DNA of 64,000 nt, taken from the NCBI GenBank assembly GCA_030789695.1, contig CM061132.1, forward strand, positions 150,916,597-150,980,596, in the 5' to 3' direction. A model generated the notes under the pieces. It did no database searches. It was not told where the DNA came from and was given only the letters and a program-made list of their open reading frames with translations. Positions 43,712 through 54,721 of this stretch are shown piece by piece. The DNA is from Scilla litardierei. Taxonomy: Eukaryota > Streptophyta > Magnoliopsida > Asparagales > Asparagaceae. Each line of letters begins with the position of its first letter. Position 1 is the stretch's first letter. The translations under genes and the position numbers were made by a program.

Positions 43712-46700
43712 TGTGACGACCCGTATTCATCAGTACATGTATATTTGCAATAGACGTATTTTCACACATTAAAAGTATTTTATAATGGTTGGTCAGGAGT
43801 TTAATATCAAATTGGTTTCAAACTCATTTATAACAAAATGTTTTGTAGTATCAGCATAGTTAAAGCCTATTTTAGTGAGCTCGAGTACCATTCAATACCC
43901 CTAAATAATTTATATAATAATCTATACTTAATTATTACTGATATAGCCGTATAATTAATTTTCTATATAAACGTTATCAGAACGATTTCAAACTTCAACC
44001 ATGTGATCCTATGATCATTTAGTGCTCTTTATATTAATTTCGTAATTTTCTAGAGTCAAATCGACCTAGAACCCGCAAACCCGCATCCCAAACATTTTGA
44101 CCCAAAACTCATACCTCCGTAGCTCAAACTTCGAAATGGACTTCGTATTCACGATTCTCGCGACAATACGAACCCGTGGCTATGTTTTCGTAATTTTTCA
44201 GAGTCGTATGCAAAAACGGCTTGGTATTACGTCATTTTTACTAATTACAATCGTTAATGACGTTTTTACTATTACTAATTACCCAATTACTCTTACTTTT
44301 ACCCCCTAACCCCACTTGATCGATACCCTAACCCACCCAATTAACCCACCTCTTTAAAGTTGGCAGATCCAACCATCTTAATAAATATTACAATTATTAT
44401 TGTTATTATTATTATCATTTTATTACTTAATTTCTAAACATATATAAACTACCCTCCCTCCTCATTCGAACCCAGGCTCACCCTCCCTCTCTCCTCCCCT
44501 CTCTCTCCCGAACCCCTCTCTCCTACCCTCTCCCCTCTCCTCCGGTGGAGCACCACCTCCGACTGCCACCCACACCCCTACGACCACCGCCCGGAGCTTG
44601 CCGCCCGCTCCTTCGACGTGCACCAACGCCGACGAGAATGCCCGAGCTCCCCTCGTCACTCGCCTGTCGCTTGCACCACCGCCATGCCGCTCGAGCTCAT
44701 TGACACCCCGCTCCAGCCCGACGCCGCCGTTCGCCTCCCCCAAGCCCCCAAGCTCCTCCTCTCCTCACTCCAGCACCACCCCCCGCCCCTCCGACCCCTC
44801 TGACATCGCCAACGCCCACCGCTGCTCCCTGCAGCTGCCGCCGTCGCACAGGCGCCGTCCGCATCGCCTCACTGCCCCCGACCTCACCGCACCGTCCCTC
44901 CACCGCCTTGAGACCACCTTTGCCGCCGAGAAGACCACACCGGTTCCCCACCCTCCGTCTGACTGATGTCACTCCCCGCCGCCACGACCTCCACTTCGGT
45001 GCCACCGCCGCATCACCAGAAGACGCTGACGCTCGTCGCCCCTTGGCCACTGCGACCCCGCCGCCTCCGCCCGGTCCCTGCCGCCATGTCGTCGACGAAG
45101 AACCCCGCAGCAGCATGAAACGCATTGGGGTGTTAAAATGTAAGTTATTATACGTATACGTATACATATAAACGTATATACGAAAATATGTATACACACA
45201 TTAATATGGCTGATTCGTATTTAATTCATAATAAATCTTATAGGTATCAGAAAAATATAAGACAATGCCCAGAAAATCAGAAACGAAGAAACAGACTCAT
45301 TGGTGCTTGTTTCATTCCCAAAAGGCAAGTATATCTCCCACAATGATTTTTCAAAGGCAAATCTCAATAAAGCTAAATTCGCTTTAAAATTCCTATCAAG
45401 CGATTTTCACGTACACTGACTTACGAAAAAAATATATGTTGTAGTACTAGTTAATACAGTCGTTTTGACCCATTGTTGGAAGAATTCCGACGTATGGTTT
45501 GTCCTAGAGAAATCTTTGAAAAATATAATGAAAAATCGTTTTCTCGTTTTTAATTAGTTTTTGGATCGTATAAATTGAGGAAAATCTCCATTAATTATTT
45601 TAAGATCTTGGAAGACGTCTACTAGCCTTAGAACAATATTTCAAGCTTAATTAGATACATTTGCTCAGTTGGAATCATTCCTGTGCTCATTTCTTTATAC
45701 TATTGCAAGTGTGTATTTCTTCTACATGCTTTTAAACATTGCGACATTTAAATACTACTTTTTAAACCATGTTTCATACTTATGCAAACTCATGTATTAA
45801 CATCAAAATCACCAAACACGCAAGTGTGCACTTTTTACTATTTTAAATACCGCTTCTTCTAATATGACCTCAAACTGCATACTTTGTGTATTGCGAGATG
45901 AAAACATATGTATGCGTGTGTGTGGGGACATTTTAACTGATAATGCCTTGAACGATATGAAATGCAACACTATTGGACATATATGAACCTCTTGAAACAA
46001 TTGCTACTCATAGAACGTGTGGACCGGTTTGGCAAATCATTGATATTGCATGCCAAGCTTTGGCTATTCGTGCGGGCCGGTTTGGCTAGTCTGGCTCGTG
46101 TTCCAGTATTACAACTTTTGATGACAGGTTTGGCTGATTCTGGCTCGTGGCCCAGAAAGTACACGTGGGTGGAGTTGGGTTCGCGGGCACTAGTCGGAAG
46201 TAAACGGGTCACCTTCGGGGGCAATTGAAGGTAGATTCACTTGCTTGCCGCCAAACGACATGAACCTTAGTGCACTAAATTGAATACATCTTGAATATCT
46301 TGAAAATACTATATCGAGCATGTTTAACATATAAAACTGCCACTGTTTCCATTTAAAATAGAACTGCCATGTTTTCACTTATAGTAGAACTGCGATGCTA
46401 GTATAATTTCTGTTCATACTGCTTAGAAATTATAATTGTCCTTACTGCTATCACTTATAATAAGACTATCATGCTAATGAAATTTCTGCTTAGAAACTAT
46501 AATTGTTCGTTTATTCATAATTTTTTAACTGTCATGCTTTTGAAAATCTTGCCGAGGGTCAGTTTTTTTAACGTTTTATATCTTGCTGAGCGACCCTCAC
46601 TGACGTATATTTCCTAGTCTTTATCTTGTAAAATATACGTCAAGTTTGAGACAGAGGAACATATCTTGAGACTTAACAGCTTGATCAGGAGTACTTTGAC

Positions 46701-46920
46701 GCTGAGATCCCTTGCTGAGGAACAACATGCCTTCGCTTCGCTGCTATAATTTAATATTATTTATTGAAACCTGAAAAGTATAAGGTAGTTTTACGATTAT
46801 ATCAAAATAAGAGGTACTTTTTTTGGAATTCAGCGAAAATATGAGATAGTTTTTCGAAATTAAGCCTTAAATTCAAGGTGGAAACCTTGAGATTGGAAAA
46901 GATCCGTGGAACATGTGACA
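43712..46920 (+). mobile_element. Element F: chromovirus-type LTR, degraded
   Basis: Starts TGTGACGACCCGTATTCATC, like the start of element C's LTR, exactly where element A's frame is cut. The end is uncertain: the word acatgtgaca near 46920 would be a fitting LTR end, but no caagg target duplication or PBS follows it. Sub-features parallel C: AT-rich ends and a GC-rich low-complexity island (44460-45130). A short stretch near 46965-47000 resembles a chromovirus protease (ELDGFDIIL), which may mean part of the interior survives. Reading frames in the island are low complexity and not called. Confidence 0.6.
44460..45130. repeat. GC-rich low-complexity island inside F
   Basis: About 670 bp rich in ctcc, ccgcc and cacc words, flanked by strongly AT-rich DNA on both sides. 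Open frames on both strands are Pro/Arg/Ala-rich and mirror each other, as expected from composition alone. Confidence 0.65.
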
Positions 46921-47025
46921 CCTGATTACAATAATAATATTAGAGGATCGGTACTTGGGAGTTAGATGGTTTTGACATCATACTAAGTATAGGTAGGGAA
47001 CCTAAAATTTTAGAGGGTTACTATA

Positions 47026-47172
47026 TACACCGGGGACCCGGTGCAAGGAAGGGACAACCTATCAAATTTGACAAAAAAACAATCAAATTATCAATCACAT
47101 CATCGCTCTCTCACTCACTTGCTTTCTCCTTTGGGAAAAAACGTCACCTTCCTACACCGAATCGCCGGTGTA
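47026..47172. mobile_element. MITE-like element with 26-bp imperfect terminal inverted repeats
   Basis: Left end TACACCGGGGACCCGGTG... (47026-47052) is complementary to the right end ...CGCCGGTGTA (47147-47172) with about five differences. Each end is itself nearly palindromic. No coding capacity and no clear target duplication. Confidence 0.55.
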
Positions 47173-47934
47173 GGGAGTCATTCTCAAATTTTAAGATACT
47201 GAATGAGGATCAATTCCTAATGTATGGGCATCAACTTCTTTTAATTTTTTCCGACCTAATACTAGATGGGAACATAAAATTTTAAGTGCAAATAAATTAG
47301 CTAGGACTGTGTTTTCAAAAAATGATAATGTTGAAAAGAAAAGTACAGCTGTTTAAACTTGTTTGACTAGCACTATATATTGTTGAAAACGAAAGCTAAT
47401 TTGTTTCTTTAAAAGATATTGTATACATTGATCAGCTAGTAAAATAGTATTTTGTCTTTTTTAAAACAAGTCAATTGCAACACTTTGTCATTTTTCATAA
47501 TTTTCAAACCTCGTGGCCCCTCTAAGAAATTTGCTTTCAAACCATGGGTACGGAAACATTTTTCCCCCAAACAAACCACATTAAAAGGAGGACAAATCAA
47601 CGGTCACTAACATTGACTGTGCGTCGGTGTGATCCTGTCAACAGCGTGATGCTTGAGATTATTAGGATCCAGCCCATGACTTTCTTGTTGGATTTAGGGT
47701 TATTTAGGTACCTTGATCGAGTGATTATGTGGCTCTTTAAGAAGTAATTGATGATGTTTATCTTGTGTCGTGTATGTTGACCCGTGGTTTGGTTTGTACC
47801 CTAATTAGGTCAGCCTTCTTGAGAGATTCAGTATTTTCCCCAATAAGAAAATATCAGGAAGATTTTATTCCCCTAACCCAAAAGTTTAGTAGTTTTCTAC
47901 CTGCAAAGATGGAAGGCCAAGCAACGGCAGCAAC
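47173..47934. other. Unassigned AT-rich stretch
   Basis: No domain, tandem repeat or element end recognised. Confidence 0.4.
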
Positions 47935-48390
47935 ATGTCGGTTCTTAACGTCGGATACTCATTTTTTACGTATTACGATCTAATGCTTTATCTTTCGTCA
48001 TATCAAGATCTTTCATATTCAGTACTGTCACTTCTCTTCTTGTATTTTTTTCGGTCTATCTACATTACTCTTGATCTCAACATTTACATGTTCTATCTTT
48101 CTAGAAGCATCAATATGTCTTTGGTCTATATGGCCAAGCCATCTCAAACGATTTTCTATCGCCTTATCTTTTATCGGAATCACACATAACTTCGATATTC
48201 TTGTTTCTTATCTTATTTTTTGTGGTGTCTCCACGCGGCCACCGTAACATTCGTATATCTGCTACACACAAACTACGTTCGTGCTTCATGGTGATAGTCC
48301 AACACTTCGTACTATATAACAAAGCCGTTTTGATCATCGTCTTATAATATTTATCCTTTAATTGCAATATCGCATTTCGGACACACAAAA
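47935..48390 (-). pseudogene. LINE reverse-transcriptase C-terminal relic
   Basis: The frame from 48388 reads KTALLYSTKCWTITMKHERS and LCVADIRMLRWPRGDTTKN, matching the well-known plant LINE tail (alkyl-Tyr-Gly-x-Glu-Cys-Trp and Met-Arg-x-Leu-Arg-Trp motifs). After a frameshift near 48170 it continues NRLRWLGHIDQR and VDRPKKIQEEKW, the usual end of that protein. Only the last part of ORF2 is present. Confidence 0.75.
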
Positions 48391-48640
48391 CTCATGTTGC
48401 AGCTCCGCACTTCAACAATGTTACAATCATTATATGATCAACATCTTTATTAATCATTGCACTCTTTTGGATGACATAGTTTCTTCATCCAGCTTCGCTA
48501 CATTATGGTCTTCATGTCCTACTTTGCTAAACTTAAATTTCTTATATTCAGTAGTGTTTCTACTAAGATTGAAACCTTAGTCTCCACTAAAAGCACAAGC
48601 AGTATGCTAAAATTTTGTAGTAGCACTAAATTAAAAATAA

Positions 48641-48789
48641 TGTTGTAAATAGATAATGATGGGATTTTGTATTGGGGATTATATCTTATCCATAGGATAA
48701 GGTCATATCATTGTATCTTATTCATATACGCTCATCCCTCTACTATAAATAAAGAACTGGGTTCTTCCCTAGAAATGATGCTTCTAATA
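48641..48789 (+). repeat. Short copia LTR (element G)
   Basis: Starts TGTTGTAAATAG, has a TATA-like ctactataaataaag, and ends cttctaata just before gttatcagcacgagc (48791-48805), the PBS-like sequence common after short copia LTRs. The expected final CA is now TA. Confidence 0.6.
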
Positions 48790-49119
48790 CGTTATCAGCA
48801 CGAGCATCTAAAAATTCCAAAAATCCGTTAGTTGCGAAAGCGAGGGAAGCAACAGATCCACACTCGCGGTTTCGTCTATCATGCATGGATTTCGTCTTCC
48901 ATGCGAGGGCTTCATCTTCTACACGTAGGCTTTGTCAACCATCGCTAAATCTGGAGGACATGTCTAAATGTATTATCTTAAAAATTCTATTTTTATCATG
49001 ATCACGATACAATCATTCATCGATCTCGCAAGATCGGATTAGAAATCATTTTACTAAATTAAAATAAACGATTTTAATCGTCGTTACTTGATTTTTAATC
49101 GTCGCAATGGTACAATATC

Positions 49120-49450
49120 TAACCGGCTCCCCTCCCCTCCCCGAAGGCGACGGACACCGGCTCCCATCCCTGCCCCGAAGGCGACGAAATCATGCTCTGC
49201 TCCCCGCCCCAAAGGCGGCGAACGCTAGCTCCCCGCCCCGCCCCATTCAGCGACGGTACACTGGATCCCCTCTCCGCCGGTTCGGTGGCGGCACAAACCC
49301 TCCCTCTCCGCCCCATTTACGGCGATGGCACCAAGGTCCCCCACCCACCCCTTTTTCGACGGCGGCACCATAGCCCCCTCCCTGCCTTTTTCGGCAGCGG
49401 GAACAATGAACCCCCCTCCTTGCTGGAGGGGGAGGGCAGCGACGGCGGTC
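49120..49450. repeat. Degenerate GC-rich tandem repeat in leader of G
   Basis: About eight units of 35-42 bp built on ctccccgccccgaaggcgacg-like words. Long frames through it are low complexity and are not called. Confidence 0.65.
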
Positions 49451-50764
49451 CCCCCCACTACCACCCTATTATCTAGAGGCAGGGGGCGATGGCTAACCCT
49501 AGCCGCCGACCCCCCAACCAAAAGCTTTGACCTACTTGGCCCAAGGCCCAATTACTTAATTAAAAAAATTGGCTTTTTCGCTGTGGGTCGAAGCCCACAG
49601 CAACTTGTGGGCTTCGGCCCACAACGAAAAAAAACAAAATGGTGGGGGCGGCTGCGGGCTTCAGGCCTGCAGCCCATGCTGTGAATCTCAAGCCAGCACC
49701 GTTTTAAAAAAAAGAGGCCATTTGGCTGTGAGCCTCAGGCCCGCATGCCAAAATTCATTGAAAAGGAGAAAAGGGGAAGGGGAAGCAAATAAAAATAAAT
49801 AAAAAGGGTATTGGGGCCCTAAAATTGAAGAAAAATTTGAAAAATAGGGGGGATAAATGGGAAATTTAATGGGGGAATTTTGGGATTTATGGGGATATTT
49901 TTGGGGAATAAAAAGGAAAACTTACTTCCTTTTACAATGAATAAATAAATTTGGTCATCATTCAAATTTATTTGAATTAGCCCCTAATGCATAATGAATT
50001 CATATTTTTAATATATGATACCCTATTTAGGATCATATTAATATGCATTACATCAAATTTTTATGGCTCATTTTCTTGGATAAACTTATGCTACATTGCA
50101 CGGCATTAACTTAATATTACAAAGATCATGCGACCGCTCTGCCGTTAGTCACCTAACCTAACGATGTATGACATCGCCTCGTGGTCTAAATAATTATTAA
50201 GTATTTAAATTATTGTGTTTATCCTATTCTGAATCTGTGATGCATGTGATGTGTTATGAAAATGTTTAATGAGCACAAATTTTTGCATGAATGGCTAATT
50301 GTGGTTTTGGATCGGCTGTTTAGTCCCACATTTTACTTTTCCTGCACTTTTCATTTCTTTTTAAGAGAAATTATAGTAAGAAAATTATGTAATGTCCAAG
50401 ATCGATGACTACTTTCCATGGAGACGGAGGCCACTCTTGAAATTGAAGAATTTAAAAATGGGACCCACGGGGGTTTCAAAGTTGTAATTTTTTGCTTTCA
50501 TTTGTGTAATATGGACCGTAATATGGACTTTGTGACATTTGTATTTTATGTGGGACTGGCCGATCCATGCAATTAGTTTATTCATTTAAAAATTGCCTCC
50601 GCATGAAATTGTTTTTACGTATTATTAATTCATGCAAATTTGTGCTCTTCTAGATAAAAAGGCAAAAATCGCAAGCGTTGATTTCGAAGTGATGCATGCA
50701 TCAGGGAGAAATTATTTAATCTAAAAGCTCGATGTTAAATTTCATCCGCGATCTAAATCCCTTG
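49451..50764 (+). other. Interior of copia relic G, no intact gene
   Basis: Contains an inverted repeat around 49583-49625 (gggtcgaagcccaca paired with tgtgggcttcggccc) and AT-rich decayed sequence. No domain until the Gag relic at 50765. Confidence 0.45.
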
Positions 50765-51215
50765 TTTCTACTGTAACAAAAGATGGAAAGGCGGCGACAT
50801 TGAAAAGATGCAAGCCATTATTTATATCAGTCGCCATGTGGATAAGATCCTAAAAGGCTAAATACCTTACGGTCAAAGATCCAATAGAGCAGTGGACTGC
50901 CCTTGAGAAAAGATATAAACATCAGAAAGATATTATACTCCCATGGGCACTAATGAGTGGGAAAACATGAGACTACATGACTTTAAGTTCATAGCTGAGT
51001 ACAACTCAGCTCTTTTCAGAATCACCTCACGCCTGCAGTTGTATGGTGAAAAATTCTAAGAAGATCGCATGTGGGAAAAGACATACATGTCTTTCCATGA
51101 AAAATATGCAATACTGATGAGCAATACCATGAACGAAAGTTCACTAAGTATTCTGAGCTGCTGTCATGTTTACTCATGGCTGAATAAAAGAGAGTTTCTC
51201 CTCACCACTCATAAC
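50765..51215 (+). pseudogene. Copia Gag (UBN2-type) relic of element G
   Basis: Across frameshifts and stops one reads LTVKDPIEQWTALEKRYKHQ, KDIILP, then words equivalent to the family's DFKSV-EYNSALFRITS and KKYSEL. It ends EFLLTTHN, the family's usual (E)LLMKNHN position, exactly where the LTR of element H begins. This resembles the Gag of short-LTR Ale/Retrofit copia elements. Confidence 0.75.
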
Positions 51216-52404
51216 TGTTGGGTGATGTTTGCCCTTAGTTCATTTGTATTGGATGGAAATGGTTTTTATAAGTCGCTAAAGGCGGGTGCCCGTGCCTACT
51301 GGCAGCCGACGCGGGCACGCCCGCTTCGTGCGGGCGGGGCTCACCCGTCCGCACCAACGGGGGCACGTGCCCAACACATGCCCCACAGGCGCCTGCTGAG
51401 CACGAGCCCAGGCTGGGCACGTGCTTGTCAGTGGGACCCACTCTGTGGGCCCCACAACTTAAGGTTTGGACCCTAATCTGGCTCCCTTTTCCTAGCGGTT
51501 CGTTTTTGCGAAAATCTGAGTTTTTGGTCAACTTTTGACCCTCGTTTGAGGGGTCAAACGGAATCGTAATGGAGTGTAGTTTCTTCCTACTTTTTCACCG
51601 TTCAACCCTCTTCGATTTGATATGTTGTATCACTTGCGAAGCTCAACGGTGACGGATGAAAAATTCACCAAAGTTTGGCCTGTGTGAAAAGCAAACTTAA
51701 TTAATTTATCCTCCAAAATTAATAGTCCCACATTGGATATGGAGTGATGGGGAGGGGTCAGCCACCTATATAAATAGGGGCCTACTCAGCTCCTTGAAAC
51801 TCATCCCAAGCTCCAGATCTGAGTAGCTCCATTAAACGTGAGCAAGTCCAGATCTGAGCTTAAATTAAATATTCTCTTTCTCCCTAAATTTCTTCCTTCC
51901 TTCTGTTCGGGCTCTAGCAAAGCTACGAAGGAGCTCGGATCGGATCCGAAGTCTTGACAAAGGATCCACTCAAGATGAAATCTTCTTCGGCGCGTGGGTG
52001 GCTCAGCGACAAGGGTGTTGCTCGCCTCGGAAAGCGGTTCGCTCGAGAAGTGGTTCGGCTTGGGACGAGGAGCGGCCCGGGACGCGGTTCGGCTTGGGAG
52101 AAGCGGCGCAGGGGCCAAAGAAATGTTGCCGAAAACGATGCTTTGTATTCTGCGGAAACGAAGGGAAATGTATGTAGTTTAAATATTCATGTGTTTATAA
52201 ATTGCAAATGTTAGATAGATCTATCCTCAGGGGTTGGTCGGACCCAACACCGGGATAGTAGAGATCTAAGCTTGGGTTTGTTTCCTTTAGGGCTTGATTT
52301 AGAAATATTTTAAATCTTTTTTTCGCTACTTATGCGATCTCGTCGTCCGTCCGACTTAGGGCGGTCGTCGATTTTATTGCCCTAAGGACCCAGAAAACAT
52401 TACA
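51216..52404 (+). repeat. 5' LTR of element H (1189 bp)
   Basis: Starts TGTTGGGTGATG, ends AACATTACA, and is followed by an initiator-Met PBS. It contains a promoter-like block tatataaatagg at about 51769-51780. It inserted inside the Gag relic of G, after ataac. No second LTR is present in the window. Confidence 0.8.
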
Positions 52405-52405
52405 T

Positions 52406-52417
52406 TGGTATCAGAGC
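52406..52417 (+). promoter_or_regulatory. Primer-binding site of element H (initiator Met tRNA)
   Basis: TGGTATCAGAGC, one base after the LTR end. Confidence 0.9.
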
Positions 52418-53816
52418 TAGGGTTTACATGATCTATTTTTGCAATTTATAACATGTATATGATACCGCATGAATCTCCATGAGATGGAGGTTAAATTTTA
52501 AACTATTAGGTTAAATTTTAAACTATTAAAATTGTCGTTTTAATGAAACGTTTTTATTTTCGAATTTTTTTTTGAAAATTAGATTTAATTTTACTTTAAA
52601 ATTAAATCTTTAAAATTATATGATAATTTTTTGATGTAACTTAAAATTATGAGATAATATTTAAGTTGCATGTTTAGCAAGAAAATCTTATGAGATAAAT
52701 TTTAATTGTTTTGTTATGCTTACCTAAATTGTTTAGTTGATAATGGTTATTTTTGTTTTATTGATTATATGATAATTCAAGAAAAACTATTAGGATAGCC
52801 ATTAAAAACTTCCAGAAAATTATAAGATAATTTTTGGTAGACATGCTATGATTTAAAAATTGTTGCAACATATTAAATTCCTGTTTATGGTAGCCATATC
52901 CTGCTTATTATTTTAATTGTTCTAATAATAATTTCAAACAAATGGCTATGATTTAAATTGCTGCAACTTGAATTTTAAAATGCATAATACATGATTAGGA
53001 TATCACCTTAAAAATCCTTATAGTTGATAATGACATTAATAAAAGTTATTAACCAATCCTAATACTTTCGAATTTTTGGATTCAACTAGTTGATAGGATT
53101 AACTAGTTTTAATGAAGCCATTTCTAATTGACAGGACACATATGAATAATAAGTTTTCTTCAATGGACCATGATCCGGTCTAGTGCTTTTTGACTGGTGT
53201 CGTGGATCACCCTAGCTCGACTTGGGATAGTGATCCTGGTCTAGCCAAATCCCTGGCCGTGTTCTGATGAACTGCTAGGATGCGAATTATGATTATGCGA
53301 CATCGTCGATTATATCTAGTCAATTATGTTAAAAATCTTCTTCAAGGTTAGCCGTAGCCCTCCTTGTTTTTGGATTCAGGGACTAAAAGACACCTGCCAT
53401 AGTTGTTGAGTCTCCTCAAGCTGTGACATGGTCTCTTTTAGAAATCGACTCCATCATACATGAGATATAGTCTGGTATTAACCCAAACCGCTCCGTCAGG
53501 TCTCCTCGAGTATCGGTGTAAGTTAATATTAGACATGAAAATAAGGGTTCGAATAGACTAGTCATTATGATTTGTTGAGTCTCCTCAAGATCATAAGTGA
53601 CTATAGGTAAAAACCAATAGTGAGTTACATGCAATGTGATTGATAATGAGATTATCTACCAACCACAGAGTTGATCTACTTGTTGAGTCTCCTCAAGGTT
53701 GTGTTGGGTCCATATCCCATTAATAACTGTATTCGTTCATCTATATGGCTAAAGATGATCGCAGAAATAATGGGAGGATATAGTTGAATAAAAACCATTT
53801 TAACTATATTTAAAAA
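52418..53816 (+). other. Interior of element H, non-coding, with repeated hairpin word
   Basis: AT-rich, with no gag or pol motif. The 18-bp word ttgttgagtctcctcaag occurs exactly at 53403-53420, 53572-53589 and 53680-53697, and a variant (ggtctcctcgag) lies at 53499-53510. The element is cut at 53817 by the MULE. Confidence 0.7.
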
Positions 53817-53990
53817 GGGTTAATGACTGGAAAATACCCTAACGTTTGACCCTTTCTCACATATATACCCTATGGTTCATTTTGGGACACATTGATACCT
53901 AGAACGAAAATTGGCTAACTGGGGTTAACTTATTCACAAACTACCCGTTTTGCCCCTTACTTAAAATAGGGTTAAAGAGATAACTTACCC

Positions 53991-54292
53991 GTTGTCGTGT
54001 CCCCAAAGAGAAATCGCGGGAGAGGGAAAGCTAGGGCGGAAAAAATGGGGAAATGACGGAAATTGAGGAGGGCAGAGGGCAACACAAGAGGAAGGTGATC
54101 GAAGCAAGTTGAAGACATGCAGCATCAAAGAACACTTACATGTTGCCGTGTCCACAAAGAGGATTCGCGGGAGAGGGAAAGCTAGGGCGAAAAAATTGGG
54201 GAAAGGAGGGAAATTGCGGGGGGGGGGGGGGGAGAAAGAGGAGCTGATGGAGGTTGGTGATCGAAGCAAGTTGAAGACATGCAGCTGCAAAG
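53991..54292. repeat. 151-bp tandem duplication in MULE left end
   Basis: gttgtcgtgtccccaaagag at 53991 recurs as gttgccgtgtccacaaagag at 54142, with the following sequence duplicated through gaagacatgcagc. The second copy holds a run of about 15 G near 54219-54233. Confidence 0.85.
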
Positions 54293-54721
54293 AGCAAGAT
54301 GGTACGTAAAATTTTTAATTTTTAAGTTTTTTGACGAAAATAAGTTAAATTAAAGGGGTAATTGGTAGAAATGGTTGAATTAGGATACAAAGCTGAGGTC
54401 TTTAGGGTGAATTAGGTTGAATTGGTAGAGACTTTGTGTTGCGTGAGGTAGTAGAATTTGTAAGTCAATTAAGCTGTATCCTAAGTATGATCTGTTGTAG
54501 AAACGGTAAGGTGCATGTAACTATGTCAATGCTAATTATGCTAAGTATGGACTGTTAATCCAAGTAATGTTGTGAATTTGTTAATGCTAATTATGGTTAT
54601 CTGCTAGGTCTTTATTATACAACATAATGAATATGTTATGTTGCATATGGTGAATGGTATATTGTGCATATGTGATATTGAGAAATGTCTAAAATGTTGT
54701 TGACAGAGTCAGAAAGTTAAC

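Noticed and set aside
44598..44966. Pro/Ser-rich frames in the island of F
   Set aside because: Overlapping open frames on both strands with mirror composition; no homology recognisable.
43712..46920. Solo LTR for element F
   Set aside because: No caagg duplication is found after any plausible end, so a solo LTR with intact TSD cannot be supported; kept as a degraded LTR.
53403..53697. Possible CRISPR-like array of 18-bp direct repeats
   Set aside because: Eukaryotic retroelement leader, only three copies, unequal spacers, no cas genes.
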